Part shown: positions 1 through 5,462 of the stretch, one piece after another
Layout: each line of letters begins with the position of its first letter
Numbering within the stretch: the first letter of the stretch is position 1
Assembly (NCBI GenBank): GCA_947367285.1
Contig: CANBDB010000098.1
Coordinates: 1 to 5,837 of the forward strand
Reading direction: 5' to 3'
Length of the DNA stretch: 5,837 nt
Source of the DNA: an uncultured Clostridia bacterium
Lineage (GTDB): Bacteria; Bacillota; Clostridia; Oscillospirales; CAG-272
The notes under the pieces: model-generated
Seen by the model: the letters and a program-made list of their open reading frames with translations, nothing else
Database searches by the model: none
What the model was told of the DNA's origin: nothing
Program-made: the position numbers and the translations under genes

Positions 1-1341
1 ATTATAGATGGCCCTGTGTTGCCAAATATGATAAGATATGCGCTTCCTATAATGCTTACAAATATACTTCAGTTGTTTTATAACTCTGCGGATATGTTTG
101 TAATCGGTAACTTTTGTGAGGACCCCAACGCGCTTGGCTCGGTAGGGTGCACCGGTGCGCTTATCAATATGATACTCGGAGTTTTTATAGGACTTGGCGC
201 GGGAGTTGCGGTAACTCTTGCCCAAAGTATTGGTGCGGGCATGAAGGAGCGCTCAGAAAGGATTGTTCACACAGCATTCTTGCTGTCAATAATTCTCGGC
301 GTTGCCGTTACTGTTTTGGGTAATCTTATTGCTGTACCTATCTTGCATTGGATGAATACACCTGAGGAATTTATTGACGGTGCGAGCTTGTACGTAAGAA
401 TATATTTTTGCGGTTCTATCGGAAATATAATGTATAACTTCTTTGCAGGTATTCTTCGCTCGCGCGGAGATACCGTAAGACCGCTTCTTTATTCAATGGC
501 GGGAGGTATAGTTAACATCCTTCTTAATCTTGTGTTTGTACTTGTTTTCGGAATGGGGGTTGAGGGCGTTGCAATTGCGACCATTGCTTCGCAGTTTATT
601 TCCGCTATACTTGTAATTATCCATATGACAAAGCTCACTGATGAGTGCCGACTTGATTTCAAAAAACTCGGAATTGACTTATCAGTACTCAAGCAACTTG
701 TTAAGGTGGGCTTGCCTGCGGGAATTCAAGGCTCTCTCTTCTCGGTATCAAATATGATGCTTCAAACGGGATACAATTCACTTGGTCCCGTGGTAGTAAA
801 CGCCAATGTTGCCGCAATGAACGTTGACGGATACATATATAATATACTTAACTCGTTCTACCATACTTGTCTCACATTCTGCTCGCAAAACTTTGGAGCA
901 AGACGTTTTGATAGAGTTAAGAAGGTCGTGTTCTCAGGTATGGGTGCGGTTACTGTTCTTGGACTTTGCCTTGGACTTTTCGTATGTACATTTTCCGATA
1001 CACTTGTAGGAATATTCAATTCCGATTCCGAGGTTTTGGATTATGCAAGACATAGATTGCTCATAATTGGTTTGCCTTATTTTCTTTGCGGACTTATGGA
1101 CGTAGGCTCCGGATTTTTGAGGTCTATAGGATATTCATTCCAGTCACTTATTATCACTTTCCTTGGATCGTGTGTTCTAAGAATAGTTTGGATATACACT
1201 GTGTTCGCACAGCATCCGGACGTAAGAGTGCTTTATATGGCTTTCCCGATCTCGTGGTTCATCACGAGCGCAACTTTGCTCATTACATTCTTCTTCTGTT
1301 ACAAAAAAGAGAAGAAGATGCTGTTGAATGAATTGAAATAG
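1..1341 (+). CDS. MATE-family efflux transporter, 5' end cut by window edge
   Basis: Integral membrane antiporter of the MATE (multi antimicrobial extrusion) family, which exports drugs or other cationic metabolites in exchange for Na+ or H+; the substrate cannot be told from sequence. The frame is open to base 1, and its first visible residues (IIDGPVLPNMIRYALPIML) match the normal MATE start (M-x-E-G-P-h-...-ALP), so only a few codons are missing and the GTG at 16 is not the true start. The 446 visible residues fit the family's usual 450-460. Family features seen (numbered from base 1): FYNSAD 26-31; GAGVAVTLAQSIGAG 66-80; LRSRGDTVRPLL 152-163 followed by a helix; GMGVEGVAIAT 184-194; the start of the second half, VGLPAGIQGSLFSVSN 236-251; and QNFGARRFDRVKK 296-308. 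This two-half architecture predicts 12 membrane helices. The C-terminus is a short basic tail. A terminator follows at once, so it ends its transcription unit. The family call is firm; no closer name is justified. Confidence 0.93.
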   Translation: MIDGPVLPNMIRYALPIMLTNILQLFYNSADMFVIGNFCEDPNALGSVGCTGALINMILGVFIGLGAGVAVTLAQSIGAGMKERSERIVHTAFLLSIILGVAVTVLGNLIAVPILHWMNTPEEFIDGASLYVRIYFCGSIGNIMYNFFAGILRSRGDTVRPLLYSMAGGIVNILLNLVFVLVFGMGVEGVAIATIASQFISAILVIIHMTKLTDECRLDFKKLGIDLSVLKQLVKVGLPAGIQGSLFSVSNMMLQTGYNSLGPVVVNANVAAMNVDGYIYNILNSFYHTCLTFCSQNFGARRFDRVKKVVFSGMGAVTVLGLCLGLFVCTFSDTLVGIFNSDSEVLDYARHRLLIIGLPYFLCGLMDVGSGFLRSIGYSFQSLIITFLGSCVLRIVWIYTVFAQHPDVRVLYMAFPISWFITSATLLITFFFCYKKEKKMLLNELK

Positions 1342-1353
1342 AATAGATGTATT

Positions 1354-1388
1354 AAGGAGTTGTGTTCTGATGGCACAACTCTTTTTTT
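1354..1388 (+). terminator. Rho-independent terminator after the MATE gene
   Basis: Inverted repeat GAGTTGTG (1357-1364) / CACAACTC (1374-1381) with a 9-nt loop, extended outward by a G-T and two A-T pairs, then a run of seven T (1382-1388). It lies 12 nt past the MATE stop codon and separates that gene from the lipoprotein promoter at 1414. Confidence 0.88.
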
Positions 1389-1413
1389 GTGGCTGGGAGA
1401 ATTCTATTATTGC

Positions 1414-1442
1414 TTGACACAAATCTCATAATATGGTATAAT
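1414..1442 (+). promoter_or_regulatory. Consensus housekeeping (sigma-A type) promoter with extended -10
   Basis: TTGACA (1414-1419), a 17-nt spacer and TATAAT (1437-1442), both hexamers perfect. The -10 is preceded by TGG (1434-1436), giving the TGn extended -10 element. The start of transcription would be about 1449, leaving a leader of roughly 35-40 nt before the lipoprotein start at 1486. No operator-like inverted repeat is evident around it. Confidence 0.9.
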
Positions 1443-1472
1443 ATATATACAAATTTCCGACGGGATTACGCG

Positions 1473-1481
1473 AAGGTGGAG
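1473..1481 (+). promoter_or_regulatory. Ribosome binding site of the BspA-like gene
   Basis: AAGGTGGAG, an AGGAGG-like site ending 4 nt before the ATG at 1486. It fixes the start just ahead of the MKK signal peptide. Confidence 0.75.
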
Positions 1482-1485
1482 TATT

Positions 1486-2841
1486 ATGAAAAAGGTTCTA
1501 TTGCTGTTAATTGTATTAATGGTCGTTGTCGCGCTTTGTTCATGTGACATTTTCAACGGTGAAAAATTGGAATATACATTGTTAGATAATAATACATATG
1601 AGGTTAGCGGAATCGGAACCTGTACCGATAAGGACGTAGTTATTCCTCTTATGCATAACGGATTGCCCGTTACGAGAATTGGAGACTCTGCATTTGAGTA
1701 TTGTACAGAACTTACAAGCATCACCATTCCAATCTCCGTAACGAGTATTGGTAAGGGTGCATTTCTAGGATGTACTTCGCTTACAAGCATAACAATTCCC
1801 AATTCCGTTAAGAGTATTGATTCAGGGGCATTCCTAAGTTGTACTTCGCTTACAAGCGTAACAATCCCGGACTCTGTAACAAGCCTTGGGGCGGCATTCA
1901 AGTATTGTACCTCGCTTACAAATGTGGTGATCGGCAATTCGGTTACTAGTATTGATGAATATATGTTCGTTGATTGCAGGTCGCTTACAACTATAACAAT
2001 TCCTGATTCTGTGACGAGTATTGGTACAAGGGCATTTGAGGGATGCACCTCGCTTAAAGATGTGTATTATACCGGTGATGTAACAGGATGGCTTGGAATT
2101 AGTTTTTCCGGACCTCTTTCTACACCACTGCTTGATGGTGCCAATTTATATTTTAACGGAGACCTCGTTACAAATGTTATTATCCCGGACTCTATAACGA
2201 GCATTGGCAAACTGGCATTTGCGGGATGCGCTTCACTCACAAGCGTGACAATTCCTGACTCCGTGACGAGTATTGGCGATTGGGCATTTGATTATTGTAC
2301 TGCTATCACAAGCATAACAATTCCTGACTCTGTTACGAGTATCGGTAAGTATGCATTCGAAGAATGTACCTCGCTTACAAGCGTAGAAATCGGTGACTCT
2401 GTGACGGTAATTGGTGAATATGCATTCGAAAAATGCTCATCGCTTACAAGCGTAAAAATCGGTGACTCCTTGCAGGGCGTTGAAATGTATGCATTTGCTA
2501 ATTGCACCTCGCTCACAAGTATAATATTTCCCAACTCTTTGAGGGGAATTGGCGAGGGAGCATTCTATAAGTGTACGTCTCTTTCGAGCATAGAATTCGG
2601 TAACTCTGTGATTGAAATACGTGCTGGTGCATTCTCCGTATGCACATCGCTTGCAAGCATAACAATCCCTTATACCGTTACTACTATTGATTACCAAGCA
2701 TTCGCTAAATGTACCTCACTTAGAAGTATTACTTTTGAAGGCACAGTTGAACAGTGGAATGCAATTAGTAAATACAAATGGAATGGCAATGTTCCCGCTA
2801 CCGAAGTCGTTTGTAGCGACGGAACGGTAAAGTTAAAATAA
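1486..2841 (+). CDS. BspA-like leucine-rich-repeat surface lipoprotein
   Basis: A 451-residue protein predicted to be exported and lipid-anchored on the outer face of the membrane. Residues 1-19 form a signal peptide (MKK plus a hydrophobic run) ending in a lipobox L17-C18-S19-C20, with Cys20 as the lipidated residue. Residues 21-74 are an N-terminal cap with a first partial repeat. Thirteen LRR_5 (BspA/TpLRR) repeats then fill 75-410, each close to SLTSITIPDSVTSIGxxAF plus xxCT. Repeat 3 (121-142) has 22 residues instead of 23. Repeat 6 (189-249) carries a 38-residue insert containing YYTGDVTGWLG and LYFNGDLVTNVIIPDS, a module I recall from other clostridial BspA-like proteins. Residues 411-451 (TFEGTVEQWNAI, then VCSDGTV) look like the usual C-terminal cap. 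Family members such as Tannerella BspA bind host proteins or other cells; for this protein adhesion is inferred only. It has its own promoter and terminator, so it is monocistronic. Confidence 0.92.
   Translation: MKKVLLLLIVLMVVVALCSCDIFNGEKLEYTLLDNNTYEVSGIGTCTDKDVVIPLMHNGLPVTRIGDSAFEYCTELTSITIPISVTSIGKGAFLGCTSLTSITIPNSVKSIDSGAFLSCTSLTSVTIPDSVTSLGAAFKYCTSLTNVVIGNSVTSIDEYMFVDCRSLTTITIPDSVTSIGTRAFEGCTSLKDVYYTGDVTGWLGISFSGPLSTPLLDGANLYFNGDLVTNVIIPDSITSIGKLAFAGCASLTSVTIPDSVTSIGDWAFDYCTAITSITIPDSVTSIGKYAFEECTSLTSVEIGDSVTVIGEYAFEKCSSLTSVKIGDSLQGVEMYAFANCTSLTSIIFPNSLRGIGEGAFYKCTSLSSIEFGNSVIEIRAGAFSVCTSLASITIPYTVTTIDYQAFAKCTSLRSITFEGTVEQWNAISKYKWNGNVPATEVVCSDGTVKLK
1708..2715 (+). repeat. Tandem 69-bp coding repeats (LRR_5 units 1-13)
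   Basis: The DNA repeats with a 69-bp period (23 codons). Unit starts are at 1708, 1777, 1846, 1912, 1981, 2050, 2233, 2302, 2371, 2440, 2509, 2578 and 2647. The unit at 1846 is one codon short and the unit at 2050 is expanded to 183 bp. The best-conserved core is a 29-bp block around ACAATTCCTGACTC...ACGAGTAT, nearly identical at 1996-2024, 2248-2276 and 2317-2345. Units after about 2370 are more diverged. Confidence 0.9.
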
Positions 2842-2857
2842 ACCTATTAGCAAAGCT

Positions 2858-2889
2858 AAAGAGCGTCTATCTACGGATAGACGCTCTTT
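2858..2889 (+). terminator. Terminator between convergent BspA-like gene and spoVAE
   Basis: A perfect 14-bp stem, AAAGAGCGTCTATC (2858-2871) / GATAGACGCTCTTT (2876-2889), closes on the loop TACG inside a C-G pair, a UNCG-type stable tetraloop. On the plus strand the stem ends in TTTT, fitting termination of the lipoprotein gene 16 nt upstream. On the minus strand it begins 3 nt after the spoVAE stop but is followed only by TTTAGCTTTG, so it may act in both directions with weaker efficiency for spoVAE. Confidence 0.88.
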
Positions 2890-2892
2890 TCA

Positions 2893-3258
2893 TCATTTCT
2901 GCCCCCGACCTTGAGCAAAAAGGGCGGCGATATATCCAAAACAAAGGGCGGCGGTTGTTCCGCCTGCGGCGGCTTGAAGTCCACCCGTGAATATACCGAT
3001 GATTCCTTTTTCATCAACAGCATTTTTTACACCCTTGGCTATATTGTAGCCAAATCCCGTAAGAGGAGTGGTCGCACCTGCACCGACGAATTCGGCAAAC
3101 GGGCCGTAAACACCAATAGCTCCCAAAATCACACCTGCCACAACGTATGAAACTAAAATTCGTGCAGGAGTCAGCCTTGTTTTATCAATCAAAACCTGAG
3201 CTATAACACATAGTGCTCCACCGCTTATGAAAGAGAGGATATATTTACTTATTTCCAT
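2893..3258 (-). CDS. spoVAE: Stage V sporulation protein AE (SpoVAE/SpoVAEb)
   Basis: Small membrane protein of the SpoVA system, which takes part in moving Ca2+-dipicolinic acid into the forespore during sporulation and out again at germination; it acts at the forespore inner membrane. The 121 residues match the family's usual size of about 115-125. Motifs seen: QVLIDKTRLTPARILVSYVV (21-40), and FAEFVGAGATTPLTGFGYNI (54-73) with the characteristic G-A-G-A-T-x-P. Hydrophobic segments lie at about 5-23, 33-51 and 86-115. I chose the ATG at 3258 because GAGGGGG sits 6 nt before it. A TTG at 3279 would add seven residues (MNTRGRK) encoded by that ribosome site itself. The gene overlaps the end of spoVAD by 14 nt, pointing to translational coupling and one transcript. 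Identification is from motif recall, not an alignment, but is firm. Confidence 0.93.
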   Translation of the reverse strand: MEISKYILSFISGGALCVIAQVLIDKTRLTPARILVSYVVAGVILGAIGVYGPFAEFVGAGATTPLTGFGYNIAKGVKNAVDEKGIIGIFTGGLQAAAGGTTAALCFGYIAALFAQGRGQK

Positions 3259-4261
3259 CTTCCGCCCCCTCGTGTTCAAGCATAATTAGATGAGCTATTG
3301 CGGGTATTGCCAACCCTTGCTTTAAGCTCGATGGACTCATCATTGCACCCGTGCCTATAACAAGAGCTTTTTTGATCTCGCCACTTCTAATTTTAGGAAG
3401 AATATAGGATGCAAGAACCACCGCTGAGCAACCGCACCCCGAACCGCCCGAGTGAACATCTTGATATTCGGGATCAAATATTAAGTTGCCGCAGTCAAAG
3501 TGATTTTCGTTTATCGGATAACCGTCGGCTTCCATAAATTCCTTTAGAATTTTGCTTCCTTCGGCGCCGAGATCCCCCGTATATATGGCGTCATAGTCAG
3601 CTGCGCTTGTTTTTGATTCCTTGAAAAATCTTAAAAGAGTGTCAATTGCCGCAGGCGCCATTGCTGCGCCCATGTTAGAAGCATCATTCACACCTTTTTC
3701 GATGACGATACCGGGGAGCGCGGCGCATATTTTTACTCCCACCGCCTTACTGTCTCCGACTATAAAAGCCCCCGAGCCCGTCACGGTCCATTGTGCGGTG
3801 GGCGGGCGCTGACCGCCGTATTCAAGCGGTGTTCGGTACTGTTGCTCGGCGGAGCAAAAGTGCGAGGAAGAAATTGTTGCGCATCTTTTGAAATGCCCAC
3901 CCGTAATTAAAAGGGAAGCGAGCATCAAGCCTTCGACCGCTGTCGAGCAAGCGCCGTATAAACCGAAATAGGGAATATCAAAATTCAAAAGTCCGTATGC
4001 CGAACCCACGCACTGGTTAAGCAAATCACCCGCGAACATAGCTCCCACGTCATTTTCTTCAAGCCCCGCCTTAGTCAATGCAGCACTTAGCGCCACACGT
4101 TGCATTTCGCTTTCTGCCTTTTCCCAGGTTTTTTGCTTGAATTTGTCCGTTTGATCATATATGTCAAAATAAGAACCAAGCGGCCCTTCGTGTTCTTTGT
4201 GTCCAACCACGGATGCTGCACAAACTATTTTAGCATTGATTTTTAGTATCTGTTGCTCCAT
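3245..4261 (-). CDS. spoVAD: Stage V sporulation protein AD (SpoVAD)
   Basis: A thiolase-fold protein of the SpoVA complex. Bacillus SpoVAD binds dipicolinic acid directly and sits on the outer face of the spore inner membrane; it is not known to be a working ketosynthase. The 338 residues equal the length I recall for the B. subtilis protein. Features seen: FAGDLLNQCVGSAYG (76-90); GLYGACSTAVEGL (100-112), with Cys105 where ketosynthase-like relatives carry their nucleophile; SSSHFCSAEQQYR; GGQRPPTAQWTVTGSGA; and near the end GGSGCGCSAVV plus GTGAMMSPSSLKQG and IPAIAHLI. It is soluble-looking apart from short hydrophobic stretches, as the family is. I chose the ATG at 4261 because GGAG lies 7 nt upstream; a TTG at 4273 would overlap that site. 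It is the first gene of the visible minus-strand unit, and spoVAC, normally just upstream, is absent. Confidence 0.96.
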   Translation of the reverse strand: MEQQILKINAKIVCAASVVGHKEHEGPLGSYFDIYDQTDKFKQKTWEKAESEMQRVALSAALTKAGLEENDVGAMFAGDLLNQCVGSAYGLLNFDIPYFGLYGACSTAVEGLMLASLLITGGHFKRCATISSSHFCSAEQQYRTPLEYGGQRPPTAQWTVTGSGAFIVGDSKAVGVKICAALPGIVIEKGVNDASNMGAAMAPAAIDTLLRFFKESKTSAADYDAIYTGDLGAEGSKILKEFMEADGYPINENHFDCGNLIFDPEYQDVHSGGSGCGCSAVVLASYILPKIRSGEIKKALVIGTGAMMSPSSLKQGLAIPAIAHLIMLEHEGAEDGNK

Positions 4262-4289
4262 AAATTTCTCCAACTGATTTTTATATTAT

Positions 4290-4319
4290 TATTGTTGGCT
4301 TATTTGAGATAAATATACA
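4290..4319 (-). promoter_or_regulatory. Possible sigma-G-like promoter for spoVAD-spoVAE
   Basis: On the minus strand TGTATA (4319-4314) and AACAATA (4296-4290) are 17 nt apart and lie about 30 nt before the spoVAD start. They partly resemble the forespore sigma-G elements (about TGAATA and CATnnTA); the -10 match is only 4 of 7. SpoVA genes are sigma-G dependent in Bacillus and Clostridium, so a forespore promoter is expected in this 115-bp gap. The exact site is a guess in very A/T-rich DNA. Confidence 0.3.
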
Positions 4320-4324
4320 TATAT

Positions 4325-4355
4325 TTGAAAGAAGAGCAAAAAATGTGATTATAAT
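4325..4355 (+). promoter_or_regulatory. Possible promoter for the ytvI-like gene
   Basis: TTGAAA (4325-4330) and TATAAT (4350-4355) precede the gene, but the 19-nt spacer is longer than the ideal 17. In Bacillus, ytvI is reported as a sporulation (mother-cell sigma-E) gene. I could not find a clear sigma-E pair here, so the type of promoter is open. Confidence 0.33.
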
Positions 4356-4361
4356 AATGCG

Positions 4362-4368
4362 AAAGGAG
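4362..4368 (+). promoter_or_regulatory. Ribosome binding site of the ytvI-like gene
   Basis: AAAGGAG, 8 nt before the ATG at 4377. It is a strong site and sets the start. Confidence 0.85.
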
Positions 4369-4376
4369 TTGATAAA

Positions 4377-5462
4377 ATGGAAAAAAATGATTATAAATCA
4401 CTGGCGGCAAAGTTGTTTTGCTTGGGGTGCTTCTTTATTGTTGGGGCGCTGTTTTTCAAGTATATTTTTGCATCCCTAGTCCCATTTTTAATTGCATGGG
4501 GAATCGCGTATGCGGTTTATCCGATAGCGCTCGAGTTGAGCCACAAGACAAAAATCACACGAAGAGCATGTTCATTTTTTCTTGTATTACTTTTATTGAT
4601 AATTGTATCGCTATTACTTTTTCTCGCTGTAAATCGTTTGGCACTTGAGCTTCAAAATCTTATGGATTATCTAATAAATAATGGGGAAGAAATAGCGGGG
4701 TATTTTAAAAGTGTTTTTGACTTTTTTAATTCTCTTGGAGAAAGGCTTCCTATAATTAATAAGCTACAAGATACCGAGCTTATCGCAAATATAGTTGAAA
4801 ATATAAACTCAGTCATATCTAATATATGGAATACACTTCTTGAAACTCTTGGCACGGCCTTGCCGGATATTGCAGGAACTGTAGTGAGCACGCTCCCCAA
4901 CATATTGCTTGTTTCGCTCGTTACGATAATTGCTTGTTTCTACTTTGCGCTTGACCTGGATATTGTGAACGATAAAATCAAAGAGTTCCTGCCAAATAAA
5001 ATGGTCAATATTCTCAGTTCTTTCAAACGTAGATTTGTGTCGGGATTTAAGAAATATTTAAAAGCATATCTGTTAATCTTCTGCATTACTTTTGCGGAAT
5101 TATTCGTCGGATTTTTGATACTCGGTGTTAATTATTCATTCGTATTGGCATTTCTCATATCTATAATTGATTTTTTACCCGTTTTTGGGACAGGTGTAAT
5201 ATTGCTACCGTGGGGCATAGTTTTGTTGTTGACGAAGAATTATTTTTTGGGAATATGTATATTGTTACTATTAATAATAATGACCGTGGTGCGCCAGGTT
5301 ATCGAGCCGAAAATCGTTGGTAAAAGTCTCGGAGTTCATCCCATACTTTCGCTTGTTACACTTTACGTAGGTTTTCAATTGTTTGGTATCGTTGGAATGA
5401 TTTTTTTGCCGATTGTTACAATTATTTTTTTATCGAAACCGGATACGGAAAAACAAGAATGA
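4377..5462 (+). CDS. ytvI: Sporulation integral membrane protein YtvI-like (AI-2E/PerM family)
   Basis: A 361-residue polytopic membrane protein of the AI-2E transporter (PerM/UPF0118) family, closest by recall to the YtvI subgroup found in spore formers. Members elsewhere export autoinducer-2 or act as ion antiporters; the substrate and exact role of YtvI are not established. Membrane segments lie at about 12-29, 31-50, 66-87, 172-193, 229-250, 253-270, 273-286, 288-305 and 322-352. An extended loop at 88-170 is rich in N, E and I/L, as in the family. Signature motifs are DFLPVFGTGVILLPWG (265-280) and RQVIEPKIVGKSLGVHP (306-322). Length is normal (about 340-370). It is divergent from spoVAD across a 115-bp gap, which supports a sporulation role. 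Its stop codon lies inside a hairpin shared with the convergent gene, and it overlaps that gene's frame by 41 nt. Visibly more A/T-rich than spoVAD. Confidence 0.87.
   Translation: MEKNDYKSLAAKLFCLGCFFIVGALFFKYIFASLVPFLIAWGIAYAVYPIALELSHKTKITRRACSFFLVLLLLIIVSLLLFLAVNRLALELQNLMDYLINNGEEIAGYFKSVFDFFNSLGERLPIINKLQDTELIANIVENINSVISNIWNTLLETLGTALPDIAGTVVSTLPNILLVSLVTIIACFYFALDLDIVNDKIKEFLPNKMVNILSSFKRRFVSGFKKYLKAYLLIFCITFAELFVGFLILGVNYSFVLAFLISIIDFLPVFGTGVILLPWGIVLLLTKNYFLGICILLLLIIMTVVRQVIEPKIVGKSLGVHPILSLVTLYVGFQLFGIVGMIFLPIVTIIFLSKPDTEKQE

Noticed and set aside
16..18. GTG at 16 as the start of the MATE gene
   Set aside because: The frame is open to base 1 and the upstream residues (IIDGP) match the conserved MATE N-terminus; no ribosome site precedes the GTG.
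1407..2048. A 213-residue minus-strand open frame with regular LVTESGIV/LVSEVQ repeats opposite the lipoprotein gene
   Set aside because: It is the antisense shadow of the 69-bp repeats: the period is a multiple of three, so a frame free of stops in one unit stays free in all. It has no plausible start context, and the plus frame has the promoter, signal peptide and caps. The minus frames at 2292-2534 and 2437-2697 have the same cause.
1708..2715. CRISPR or intergenic satellite array
   Set aside because: The repeats are in-frame coding units of an LRR protein, adjoining without spacers, and diverge at codon third positions.
2911..3150. Plus-strand open frame opposite spoVAE
   Set aside because: Antisense shadow; composition is not protein-like and there is no ribosome site, whereas the minus frame carries clear SpoVAE motifs.
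3259..3279. TTG start at 3279 for spoVAE
   Set aside because: The extra seven residues are encoded by the G-rich ribosome site that serves the ATG at 3258, and the SpoVAE family begins at about that ATG.
4262..4273. TTG start at 4273 for spoVAD
   Set aside because: It overlaps the GGAG ribosome site of the ATG at 4261, which gives the canonical 338-residue length.
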